From NCBI RefSeq assembly GCF_013415365.1, contig NZ_JACBYB010000015.1:1-64000 (forward strand): a stretch of 64,000 bases of DNA, given 5' to 3'. This DNA is from Gemella sp. GL1 (GTDB lineage Bacteria; Bacillota; Bacilli; Staphylococcales; Gemellaceae). Both the position numbers and the translations under genes were made by a program. Positions 55,969-64,000 of this stretch are shown here, in pieces (positions within the stretch are counted from its first letter, which is position 1; each line of letters starts with the position of its first letter). Below the pieces are notes generated by a model. The model had not been told where the DNA came from, ran no database searches, and saw only the letters and a list, made by a program, of their open reading frames with translations.

Positions 55969-58566
55969 ATGAAAAAAACAAATTTAGATTTAATAAGAGA
56001 AATTTCGAAAACCAAGTCTAAGTTCATTTCTATATTGGTAATAATGTTTTTAGGAGTTTTTGTATTCACAGGTCTTAAAGAAACACCACCAGCAATGAGA
56101 AATTCAGTTAACACCTATTTCAAAGAAGTTAATATTTATGATTTGCATATAAGTAATGATAAGGGACTGAAAGAGAATAGTCTAGATATTTTGAGAAACA
56201 ATGATAAGGTTGACTCCTATGAAATTTATTATAAAAAAGAGGCCGATTTAGAAAATTTCTCCAGAAAGGTAGATTTATTGTCCTTACCTAAAGATATTGC
56301 TAAAACTAAATTGGTAAGTGGTAATTATCCTAAAGATAAGAATGAAATTTTACTTACGGAAGCATTAATATCTTCTTACCATATAGGAGATAAAATTAAG
56401 GTAACTTATAAGGATAAGGATAATAAGGATATAGATAAAATTTATACAGTAGCAGGTTTTGTTTATGGAGCTCATGCACCAGCTTCAAATTCTAATAATA
56501 AGGCTAACCAAATATTCTTTGCTTATGTTGATGAGGAAGATGTAGCTGCGGATATTTTTTCTGGAATAAATGTTTTATTGAAGGCTATTGATAGAAGTGA
56601 CTTTAGTAAACAAACATATTATCAAGATATTAATAAGGTAAGGGATGAGTTAATTTCTAGCTTTGCAGATCTTGCTAGTGAAGAAGAGGAAGAATTCAAA
56701 AAGAATGCTATTATTACCTGGCAAGCTAATAAAAATAAATTAGATGATGCTAAAAAAGAGCTAGAAGTTAGAGAAAAATCAATTGAATTTCTTAAAAATG
56801 TTTCTGTTGAAAGATATCAAGATGCCAAAAATGAACTAGATAACAATAAAAAGAAATTAAATGAGCAAGAAGAGACTTTGATCTTATCTAAAAATCAAAT
56901 TGATGAATACAAGTATCCTAGATATATGATTAATAATATAAAAGATGATGATATGTATAAACAATTTATTAATTCTATGGATTCATTAATGTCGATTGCT
57001 AATATTTTTTCAATCTTTTTATTTTCGGTATCAATTCTTGTAACTTTAACAACAATTAGTCGTATGGTTGAAGAAAATAGGATTAATATAGGAACTCTAA
57101 AATCATTAGGTTTTTCAAATTGGATAATAGCTAAGAAGTATTATCTATATGCTATTTTATCGGCATTAAGCGGAGCTGTATTAGGGCTTATTTCATCTTA
57201 CTTTGTTATAGTTCCCTTAGTATATGATTCTTATGCTAGATTCTTGATATTTAAGAATGTAATATTAACAGTGACAATACCTACTATATTTATGGCTTTA
57301 GTAATAGTTTTAGTTTGTATACTAGTTGCTGTATATATTCCAATTTCTAAAATATTAAGTGAAAGAGCAGCGTATTTATTAAGACCCAAAGCACCCAAAG
57401 CTGCGACAAGAATCTTATTAGAATATATTCCATTTATTTGGGCAAGATTATCATTTTTAAGAAAAGTTACTTTTAGAAATATATTTAGATATAAGGTAAG
57501 GATGATAATGACTATCTTTGGAATAATGGGGTCTTTAGCTCTAATGTTTATTGGGTTTGGAATAAAATATGGAGTTCAAGATATAGCTGCTGAGCAATTT
57601 TCTAGGATAAATAACTATCAATTAACTGCATCTTACAATTCTAATTCTAGCAAACAAGATATAGAAAATCTTGACAAGTTTATAGAGGAAAAATCTAAAT
57701 CATATAAAAAAATTAATTTATCAAGGGCGACTATTGAAAAAGATAATACAGTACAAGATAATATGTCTATTTATGCAATAGGAGAAGAGTTAGAAAATTA
57801 TATTGATTTGTATAATACTGAAGGAGATATTAAGCTAGATGGAAGTGGGGTAGTAATTAATGAAAAGTTAGCCTACCTACATAACTTGAAAGTAGGGGAC
57901 ACTTTTGAAATAGTTTGGAATCAAGAAATTTATGTATTAAAAATTTCGGCTATAAATACAAATTATTTTGGGCACAATATTTATATGACATCAGATTATT
58001 ATAAAGAAATTTTTGGTAAAGATTATAGAACTAATACATATTTGATTAAAACAGATAAGGATAAGATTACCCAAATAGAAAAAGATTTGGAAACTAACGA
58101 TTTCATATTAAGAATCCAAAATACGAGTAAATATGAGGATTTACTTGAAAATGTAGTCGAAGGAATAGATATGATTGTTTTAGTACTTGTATGCTGTTCA
58201 ACAGCCCTGGCTTTAGTAGTTTTATATAATCTTATTAATATAAATGTATCTGAGAGAATAAGAGAATTGTCTACCATAAAAGTTTTAGGATTCTACCCTG
58301 TAGAAATAACAAGTTATGTATTTAGAGAAATTTTATATCTAGCCATAATAGGAATTATAATCGGAAACTATGTAGGATATCTATTTTACAAAAAAATAAT
58401 TTTAGACTTAGCAGCTAGACATATGATGTTTGAAACTAGTCCATCTATATATGTATATATTCTATCTAGTACAATTACTGTAATAATTTTACTTGTATTA
58501 ATGTTTATAGTTCATAGGAAATTGAAAGGTATTAATATGGTAGAAGCACTTAAAGGTGTAGAATGA
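55969..58566 (+). CDS. FtsX-like ABC permease
   Basis: A large permease of 865 aa. One membrane helix near 20-40 is followed by a long extracellular region with a coiled coil (about 240-310). Helices cluster near 330-450, a second half starts with a helix near 505-530, an extracellular loop follows, and three helices end the protein (about 710-860). This two-half FtsX layout occurs in mechanotransmission transporters for peptides, lipids or antibiotics. The substrate is unknown, and no two-component system lies beside it. ATG 55969 is preferred over GTG 55960. Confidence 0.88.
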   Translation: MKKTNLDLIREISKTKSKFISILVIMFLGVFVFTGLKETPPAMRNSVNTYFKEVNIYDLHISNDKGLKENSLDILRNNDKVDSYEIYYKKEADLENFSRKVDLLSLPKDIAKTKLVSGNYPKDKNEILLTEALISSYHIGDKIKVTYKDKDNKDIDKIYTVAGFVYGAHAPASNSNNKANQIFFAYVDEEDVAADIFSGINVLLKAIDRSDFSKQTYYQDINKVRDELISSFADLASEEEEEFKKNAIITWQANKNKLDDAKKELEVREKSIEFLKNVSVERYQDAKNELDNNKKKLNEQEETLILSKNQIDEYKYPRYMINNIKDDDMYKQFINSMDSLMSIANIFSIFLFSVSILVTLTTISRMVEENRINIGTLKSLGFSNWIIAKKYYLYAILSALSGAVLGLISSYFVIVPLVYDSYARFLIFKNVILTVTIPTIFMALVIVLVCILVAVYIPISKILSERAAYLLRPKAPKAATRILLEYIPFIWARLSFLRKVTFRNIFRYKVRMIMTIFGIMGSLALMFIGFGIKYGVQDIAAEQFSRINNYQLTASYNSNSSKQDIENLDKFIEEKSKSYKKINLSRATIEKDNTVQDNMSIYAIGEELENYIDLYNTEGDIKLDGSGVVINEKLAYLHNLKVGDTFEIVWNQEIYVLKISAINTNYFGHNIYMTSDYYKEIFGKDYRTNTYLIKTDKDKITQIEKDLETNDFILRIQNTSKYEDLLENVVEGIDMIVLVLVCCSTALALVVLYNLININVSERIRELSTIKVLGFYPVEITSYVFREILYLAIIGIIIGNYVGYLFYKKIILDLAARHMMFETSPSIYVYILSSTITVIILLVLMFIVHRKLKGINMVEALKGVE

Positions 58567-58670
58567 TTAAATTTTTTAAAAAAAAACTAAATTTTCTGAA
58601 AAAACTATTTAAAAATAAGTAATTAAGTGATATAATGAAGTAAATAACTCAATTTTAAGGAGATAAGATT

Positions 58671-59603
58671 ATGAGATTTTTATTTGCAGGAGCAGGGGCA
58701 TTAGGTGCTAGATTTGGTTTTATGTTGCATCAAAATGGAGAAGATGTAACCTGGATTGATACATGGAAAGAGCATGTTGAAAAAATTAGACAAGATGGAT
58801 TAAAGGTCATTATTGATGATAAGGATCTGGGTAATTTTCCAATTCCTATTTCATATCCAGAAGAACTAAGTGGAGAATTTGATGTAGTATTTGTTGCTAC
58901 GAAATCAATGCAATTAAAATCAATGTTGGAGTCAATTAAGCATGTTTTTAAACCAGACACAAAAGTAATTTGTATTTTAAATGGATTAGGACATGTAGAT
59001 ACTTTAAAAGAGTATGTGGATCCAGAAAATATTTTAATTGGTGTTACTCTATGGACAAGTGGATTAGGTGGACCTGGGGTTCTTAATGCTCATGGAACTG
59101 GTAAAACAGAAGTGAAGCAAGTAGAAGAAAGTGATAAATCAAGATCATTAGAAATAGTAGATGTTTTAAATAAATCAGGTTTAAACATGGTTTACTCTGA
59201 TAATGTTTATCAATCTATTTGGCACAAAGTAGGACTTAATTGTGTGTTTAATTCATATTGTACAATTATAGACTGTAATATTGGAGAATATGGTTCTTAT
59301 GAGGGCCATCAAAGATTAACAGATATGATTCTTAATGAGGTAGTTGCTGTTGGTCGTGCAGAAGGTGTAGATGTTAAGTATGATGTAATTTCTGGAAATA
59401 TTAGTAGGATATTCCCACCGGAGTTAGCAGGTTTACATTATCCATCATTAACTCAAGATATGAAAAATGGACGCTTAACGGAAATAGATTATTTAAACGG
59501 TGCTGTATCTAAATTGGGAAGAAAACATAATATTCCAACACCTGTTTGTGATCTAGTAACAGAATTGATCCATATTAAAGAATTTTTAGGTGGAAATAAA
59601 TAA
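58671..59603 (+). CDS. panE: 2-dehydropantoate 2-reductase family (ketopantoate reductase)
   Basis: NADPH-dependent reductase of 310 aa in the PanE/ApbA family. The Rossmann motif is FAGAGALGARFG (about 4-15), with VVFVATKS and a Lys/Asn in HKVGLNCVFNS matching the active site. The C-terminal helical domain has VTELIHIKEF. Other pan genes are absent here, so a related 2-ketoacid reductase is possible. SD AAGGAGA precedes ATG 58671; TATAAT lies at 58631-58636. Confidence 0.85.
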   Translation: MRFLFAGAGALGARFGFMLHQNGEDVTWIDTWKEHVEKIRQDGLKVIIDDKDLGNFPIPISYPEELSGEFDVVFVATKSMQLKSMLESIKHVFKPDTKVICILNGLGHVDTLKEYVDPENILIGVTLWTSGLGGPGVLNAHGTGKTEVKQVEESDKSRSLEIVDVLNKSGLNMVYSDNVYQSIWHKVGLNCVFNSYCTIIDCNIGEYGSYEGHQRLTDMILNEVVAVGRAEGVDVKYDVISGNISRIFPPELAGLHYPSLTQDMKNGRLTEIDYLNGAVSKLGRKHNIPTPVCDLVTELIHIKEFLGGNK

Positions 59604-59610
59604 TAAAAAT

Positions 59611-59682
59611 AAAACTTCGTTTTTAATGAAAAAATAATTTAATTACGCATTAAGTTATTTTTCTAAGAAAACGAAGTTTTTT
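59611..59682 (+). terminator. Long terminator after panE
   Basis: Outer stem AAAACTTCGTTTT/AAAACGAAGTTTT (59611-59623/59668-59680) plus an inner AT-rich stem, ending in TTTTTT. Confidence 0.85.
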
Positions 59683-59771
59683 CTAGAATATTGTATCAAA
59701 TGAATATTATTATAAAGAATTTAAAAGACTATCAATTAGTAATGTATAATTTAATATTAGTATATGATTAA

Positions 59772-60193
59772 TTATGTAGGAAACTTACAGAAATAACAGA
59801 AGATGGAAAACGAAATGAACTTAGGGGAGTTATAAAAAGAAGTGATCGGAGAAAAGCAACAAGAAAAATACTTGAAATCTTAAAGGGAAGTGAAAATTTA
59901 TACGAAACAAGCCAGAAAATAGAAGAACTATTAAAATAGGACTTCTATAATGCAAAAACTAGTCAGTAGTTCTTGTAGTAATCTGTTGGGTTTATGGCAA
60001 AACAAGGGCAAAAAAGCAATATTATAATAAATATACGAAAGTTACTTAAAATAGATATTAAAGTATTCAAAATAGCAAAAGATAATTACATAATAGAAGT
60101 GTACACGGTATGTTACTGTAGAAAAAAATAGAAAATATGATTGCAGAATTAGTTGAAAAATTAAATAAATATTATTTAAAAAATTTTAAATAA
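59772..60193 (+). pseudogene. Decayed coding remnants between panE and guaA
   Basis: Three coding-like pieces lie in different frames. 59772-59939 is open for 55 codons, has no start codon, and reads as a charged helical tail (KLTEITEDGKRNELRGVIKR). 59994-60131 encodes 45 residues from an ATG without an SD (KIDIKVFKIAKDNYIIEV). 60137-60193 encodes 18 residues (MIAELVEKLNKYYLKNFK). They look like fragments of one or more accessory genes broken by shifts and deletions. I recognise no family. Confidence 0.45.
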
Positions 60194-60275
60194 AGTAAGT
60201 GTAGTTACAGAATTAAGAATTTTTTAACCTTGTCTTAGATAATTGGAAATTAAGAGAAATCTTAATAAAAAATTA

Positions 60276-60339
60276 AAACGTTATTTTACGGTTTTTAAGT
60301 TCATTTATTGTTGTTTTAATTAATAACGTTTGTTATAAT
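60276..60339 (+). promoter_or_regulatory. guaA promoter with flanking 10-bp inverted repeat
   Basis: -35 TTGTTT (60311-60316) and -10 TATAAT (60334-60339) are 17 bp apart. AAACGTTATT (60276-60285) and AATAACGTTT (60322-60331) form a perfect inverted repeat, the second arm lying in the promoter spacer. It looks like an operator. It does not match the PurR box, and there is no purine riboswitch. Confidence 0.55.
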
Positions 60340-60372
60340 AGATAACAATAGATAAGAGATAGGAGCTTTATA

Positions 60373-61908
60373 ATGAATAATCATGAATTTATTTTAGTAT
60401 TGGATTTTGGTAGTCAATACAATCAATTAATAACTCGTCGTGTTCGTGAATTGGGTGTTTACTCTGAGTTACACGATAATGAAATTTCAATAGAAAAGAT
60501 TAAAGAAATGAAGCCTAAGGGGATTATTCTTTCTGGTGGACCCAACTCAGTTTACGAAGAAGATTCTATGACGGTTGATGATGAAATCTTTAACTTAGGT
60601 ATACCTGTTCTAGGTGTTTGTTATGGTATGCAACTTATGCAACATAAACTTGGTGGTAAGGTAGAATCAGCTACTAGTCGTGAATATGGAACCAACCCTA
60701 TTGAAGTTAAAGAGGGGGCGAGACTATTTCAAGGAACTCCTGTTACACAAAATGTACTTATGAGTCACTCTGATAAGGTGGTAGACCTTGCTGAAGGATT
60801 TGAAATTGTAGCATCAAGTTACAATTGTGCAGCTGCAGCTGCACAAAACGTAGAAAAAAACTTCTACTGTGTTCAATTTCATCCAGAAGTAAATCATTCT
60901 GAATATGGAAAAGATTTAATTAAAAATTTTATCCGTGAAATTTGTGGATGTACAGGTGACTGGACTATGGATAAATTCATAGAAGAAAATGTAACAAAAA
61001 TTCGCTCTAAAGTTGGAAATGATAAGGTTTTATGTGCTTTATCAGGTGGTGTAGATTCATCAGTAGTTGCTGCTTTGTTACATAAAGCAATTGGAGACCA
61101 ATTAATCTGTATGTTTGTAGATCACGGATTATTACGTAAGGGAGAAGCTGAAAGTGTAATGGAAACTTTCGGTGAAAAATTTGAAATGAATCTTATGAAG
61201 ATTGATGCACGTCAAAGATTTATGGACAAGTTAAAAGGTGTATCTGATCCAGAGAAAAAACGTAAGATTATCGGAAATGAATTCGTATATGTATTTGATG
61301 AGGAATGTGCTAAGTTAGATGATGTACCATGGCTAGCACAAGGAACATTATATACAGATGTTATTGAATCTGGTACAAAACATGCTCAAACGATTAAATC
61401 ACATCACAATGTTGGGGGATTACCAGAGGATATGAAGTTTGAGTTAATAGAGCCACTGAATACTTTATTTAAAGATGAAGTTCGAGCTTTAGGAGAAGCC
61501 CTAGGACTACCTAAAGAAATCGTATGGCGTCAGCCATTCCCTGGACCAGGCTTAGGTATCCGTGTACTTGGAGAAGTTACTGAAGAAAAGCTTCAAATTG
61601 TCAGAGATAGTGATTTTATTTTAAGAGATGTTATTGCTAAGCGTGGATTAGAAGGAGAAGTATGGCAATACTTTACAGCACTCCCGGATATTCGTTCAGT
61701 GGGAGTTATGGGTGATGTCCGTACCTACGACTATACTGTAGTAGTTAGAGCTGTAACAAGTATTGATGGTATGACTGCATCTTGGGCACATATTCCATTT
61801 GATGTGTTAGAAGAAATTTCAGCAAGAATTGTAAATGAAGTAGCTCATGTTAACCGAGTAGTTTATGATATTACATCTAAACCACCAGCAACGATTGAGT
61901 GGGAATAA
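60373..61908 (+). CDS. guaA: GMP synthase (glutamine-hydrolysing)
   Basis: Converts XMP to GMP, 511 aa. The N-terminal class I glutaminase shows the nucleophile in [10 protein letters not shown] and [10 protein letters not shown]. The ATP pyrophosphatase domain has the P-loop [16 protein letters not shown] (about 224-239), and the C-terminal dimerisation domain ends [11 protein letters not shown], a conserved terminus. SD ATAGGAGC precedes ATG 60373. Confidence 0.97.
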   Translation: MNNHEFILVLDFGSQYNQLITRRVRELGVYSELHDNEISIEKIKEMKPKGIILSGGPNSVYEEDSMTVDDEIFNLGIPVLGVCYGMQLMQHKLGGKVESATSREYGTNPIEVKEGARLFQGTPVTQNVLMSHSDKVVDLAEGFEIVASSYNCAAAAAQNVEKNFYCVQFHPEVNHSEYGKDLIKNFIREICGCTGDWTMDKFIEENVTKIRSKVGNDKVLCALSGGVDSSVVAALLHKAIGDQLICMFVDHGLLRKGEAESVMETFGEKFEMNLMKIDARQRFMDKLKGVSDPEKKRKIIGNEFVYVFDEECAKLDDVPWLAQGTLYTDVIESGTKHAQTIKSHHNVGGLPEDMKFELIEPLNTLFKDEVRALGEALGLPKEIVWRQPFPGPGLGIRVLGEVTEEKLQIVRDSDFILRDVIAKRGLEGEVWQYFTALPDIRSVGVMGDVRTYDYTVVVRAVTSIDGMTASWAHIPFDVLEEISARIVNEVAHVNRVVYDITSKPPATIEWE

Positions 61909-62013
61909 TAAACAAGGAATAACTTTGGCTAAAAATTCTTAATTCAATGATATGAAGTTGTAAAAAACAATATTTAAGATAATATAGTTCAAATTTGTCA
62001 AAGGTTGATCTAG

Positions 62014-62038
62014 GAAGCTCTAGCAAGGGCTTCTTTAA
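62014..62038 (+). terminator. Probable terminator after guaA
   Basis: A 7-bp stem GAAGCTC/GGGCTTC with one wobble and a 6-nt loop, then TTTAATTT. Moderate strength, about 105 nt after the stop codon. Confidence 0.6.
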
Positions 62039-62109
62039 TTTGAATATGAAGAGATTTATGAATTTTAATATATTCGTCAATAGAAATACTATTAAATCTA
62101 GTTATAGTA

Positions 62110-62118
62110 TGCTATAAA
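62110..62118 (+). promoter_or_regulatory. Extended -10 promoter of the repeat protein gene
   Basis: TGCTATAAA fits an extended -10 (TGn followed by TATAAA) about 70 nt before the start codon. The -35 is weak. Confidence 0.45.
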
Positions 62119-62186
62119 ATATGATACTTATTATTTTGAAGATAGGTCTATTAGAGTAATTTATTTAGAAAGGTTTATACTGCATA

Positions 62187-63890
62187 ATGAAAAATAAACA
62201 ATTTATAACTATATTAACATTAATAGCTTTATTTTCTGGAGCAAGTTTGAACTATGTTGGTGCATCAGAACCAGCTACGACAAATACTGCTAAAGTTATG
62301 GAAAATCAAGAATCGACTTCGAAAGCTGAAGATGTACAGGTAACGGTAAGTGGTAAGGATGGACAGGCTCGTGTTACTGTTAATTCAACAAAAGATATTG
62401 CTAATGCAACACTAGTTGTAACGGTAGATGGTCAAAATGTTGAATATAAGATTGATAGTATGAAAGCAAATGAATCAAAAATTTTTAATGTTCAATTGCC
62501 GAAAAACTGTCAAGATCCAGCAACACAGACTGAGCCACGCGAACTTACTCTTGCGCCAGTAGGACATAAAGTATTGCCTAAGACATCAGCAGAAGTTTTA
62601 TCTGGAGAAGTAATGTCATCTGCAGTAGTGATATGTGGTCAAAATGTATCAGCAAAAGTAATCTATGATTTGGTTCCAAAATGGACATTAACTGAAACAA
62701 CATCTACGGCTGTAGCAACAGAAACTTCTAAGACAGAAGAGGAAACAACAGAAGCTCCTAAGTCTGAAGAAACAACAACAGAAGCTCCTAAGTCTGAAGA
62801 AGTAACGTCAGAAACATCTACGGTTGGAGCAACAGAAACTTCTAAGACAGAAGAAATGACGACAACAGAAGCTCCTAAATCTGAAGAAGTGACGTCAGAA
62901 ACATCTACGGCTGTAGCAGCAGAAACTTCTAAGACAGAAGAAATGACGACAACAGAAGCTCCTAAATCTGAAGAAGTGACGTCAGAAACATCTACGGTTG
63001 GAGCAACAGAAACTTCTAAGACAGAAGAGGAAACAACAGAAGCTCCTAAATCTGAAGAAGTGACGTCAGAAACATCTACGGTTGGAGCAACAGAAACTTC
63101 TAAGACAGAAGAGGAAACAACAGAAGCTCCTAAGTCTGAAGAAGTGACGTCAGAAACATCTACAGTTGTAGCAACAGAAACTTCTAAGACAGAAGAGGAA
63201 ACAACAGAAGCTCCCAAGTCTGAAGAAGTGACGTCAGAAACATCTACGGCTGTAGCAGCAGAAACTTCTAAATCTGAAGAGGCAACAACAGAAACTCCAA
63301 AAACTGAAAGAAAGCCAGAAGATGAACACAAAGTTGATATTGATTTAGATGATGAAGATACAATAGTAGTAGAAACTGAAACAACAAAAACTTCTAAATC
63401 TGAAGAGGAAACAACAGAAGCTCCAAAAACTGAAAGAAAGCCAGAAGATGAACACAAAGTTGATATTGATTTAGATGATGAAGATACAATAGTAGTAGAA
63501 ACTGAAACAACAAAAACTTCTAAATCTGAAGAGGCAACAACAGAAGCTCCAAAAACTGAAAGAAAGCCAGAAGATGAACACAAAGTTGATATTGATTTAG
63601 ATGATGAAGATACAATAGTAGTAGAAACTGAAACAACAAAAACTTCTAAATCTGAAGAGGCAACAACAGAAGCTCTAAAAACTGAAAGAAAGCCAGAAGA
63701 TGAACACAAAGTTGATATTGATTTAGACGACGAAGATACAATAATAATAGATAGTTCAACAATAAAATCTCCTGTAACAACAGAGGCACCAAAAACAGAA
63801 AAGTTTGCAACAGAAAAAGATCATGTTGTGCATATTCACTTACTAGAAGAAACAACAGAAGAACATAGAGCTGATGTTCATATAGATTAA
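62187..63890 (+). CDS. Secreted Thr/Glu-rich repeat protein, no LPXTG anchor
   Basis: A 567-aa exported protein. A signal peptide covers about 1-27 (hydrophobic ITILTLIALFSG, probable cleavage after YVGA). Residues 45-165 form a unique beta-rich domain with two cysteines. Then come about six 28-29-residue Thr/Ser/Glu-rich repeats (APKSEEVTSETSTV) and four 42-residue repeats with PEDEHKVDIDLDDEDTIVV. The tail HVVHIHLLEETTEEHRADVH is a variant. There is no LPXTG motif and no C-terminal membrane helix, so it may be released or held by charge. The acidic DIDLDDED runs could bind calcium or cations. Function unknown. Confidence 0.88.
   Translation: MKNKQFITILTLIALFSGASLNYVGASEPATTNTAKVMENQESTSKAEDVQVTVSGKDGQARVTVNSTKDIANATLVVTVDGQNVEYKIDSMKANESKIFNVQLPKNCQDPATQTEPRELTLAPVGHKVLPKTSAEVLSGEVMSSAVVICGQNVSAKVIYDLVPKWTLTETTSTAVATETSKTEEETTEAPKSEETTTEAPKSEEVTSETSTVGATETSKTEEMTTTEAPKSEEVTSETSTAVAAETSKTEEMTTTEAPKSEEVTSETSTVGATETSKTEEETTEAPKSEEVTSETSTVGATETSKTEEETTEAPKSEEVTSETSTVVATETSKTEEETTEAPKSEEVTSETSTAVAAETSKSEEATTETPKTERKPEDEHKVDIDLDDEDTIVVETETTKTSKSEEETTEAPKTERKPEDEHKVDIDLDDEDTIVVETETTKTSKSEEATTEAPKTERKPEDEHKVDIDLDDEDTIVVETETTKTSKSEEATTEALKTERKPEDEHKVDIDLDDEDTIIIDSSTIKSPVTTEAPKTEKFATEKDHVVHIHLLEETTEEHRADVHID
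62697..63280 (+). repeat. Repeat array A, 84-87 bp units
   Basis: In-frame direct repeats within the secreted protein gene. The anchor ACGTCAGAAACATCTAC recurs at 62805, 62892, 62979, 63063, 63147 and 63231, giving periods of 87, 87, 84, 84 and 84 bp. Units are nearly identical in DNA, a sign of recent expansion. Confidence 0.92.
63292..63795 (+). repeat. Repeat array B, four 126-bp units
   Basis: Four in-frame direct repeats of exactly 126 bp (42 residues) with anchors at 63304, 63430, 63556 and 63682. Units differ by only a few bases; the last diverges at its 3' end. Confidence 0.93.
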
Positions 63891-64000
63891 AGTGTGGTAA
63901 ATAAGAACTAAGTTATATTAGTATTTTATCGATTTATCTATCTTAAAATTGAGATAATAGAAGTTGATAATAGTCCGATCATATCATATTAATGTGTATG

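Noticed and set aside
59700-60200. Intact insertion sequence or prophage
   Set aside because: No transposase motif, terminal inverted repeats, target duplications or integrase; only short fragments.
60200-60372. Purine riboswitch upstream of guaA
   Set aside because: None of the conserved purine aptamer loops is present; only a promoter and an inverted repeat are seen.
62663-63709. 348-codon minus-strand frame
   Set aside because: It mirrors the repeats of the plus-strand secreted protein gene. Low-complexity Ser/Val repeats result from reading the repeat DNA backwards, and it has no SD.
62697-63795. CRISPR-like regular repeats
   Set aside because: Unit lengths are multiples of three, there are no unique spacers, and the repeats are in frame within a signal-peptide protein.

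Overview
This window is mostly conserved core genome from an AT-rich, low-GC Gram-positive bacterium (Firmicutes, Bacilli). Gene order and control signals point that way: hrcA-grpE-dnaK-dnaJ with a CIRCE operator and CtsR boxes, a ybxB-type methyltransferase between rplL and rpoB, infC-rpmI-rplT behind a leader RNA, argS followed by the RNA polymerase delta gene, a PyrR-attenuated pyr operon, and cggR-gapA-pgk-tpiA-gpmI-eno. The protein sequences and mix of operons suggest a Gemella-like member of the Staphylococcales. The genus is an inference and was not tested.

Layout. 1-940: ten complete tRNA genes plus one partial, arranged as two identical 449-bp Val-Tyr-Gln-Lys-Glu blocks. 1.2-5.2 kb: class Ib ribonucleotide reductase (nrdI-nrdE-nrdF) and a phosphatase. 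5.2-8.0 kb: luxS, def, and serS under a T-box. 8.2-13.3 kb: the class I/III heat-shock operon. 13.4-14.2 kb: a lone MerR/TipA-like regulator with a 19-bp-spacer promoter. 14.2-25.1 kb: rplJ-rplL, a methyltransferase, rpoB-rpoC, infC-rpmI-rplT. 25.4-34.5 kb: argS-rpoE, tadA-rlmA-coiA-dprA (tRNA/rRNA modification plus two competence genes), tatD, rpsU, an ABC-F protein and a DUF1934-like protein. 34.55-36.2 kb, minus strand: a sugar PTS EIICB. 36.4-46.1 kb: pyrR-pyrB-pyrC-carA-carB-pyrD-pyrF-pyrE with two PyrR attenuators and no pyrK. 46.1-54.1 kb: an unknown gene, then the glycolytic operon. 54.2-64 kb is the more accessory part: an unknown gene, an ABC transporter pair, a ketopantoate reductase, a decayed segment, guaA, and a secreted repeat protein.

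Regulation is the richest layer. Cis signals readable in the sequence include a serine T-box, CtsR and HrcA sites on one promoter, ribosomal protein leaders (L10 and infC/L20), two PyrR attenuators, a CggR operator, and a MerR-type promoter. infC appears to start at AUU, and rpoB and rpoC at UUG. Several obvious long reading frames start inside leader terminators, so starts were moved to the codons with proper Shine-Dalgarno (SD) sequences.

I found no CRISPR array, rRNA, intact insertion sequence or prophage, and no clearly new multi-gene system. The least explained parts are the tRNA duplication, the decayed segment at 59.7-60.2 kb, the repeat protein at 62.2-63.9 kb and the unknown genes at 46.15 and 54.44 kb.
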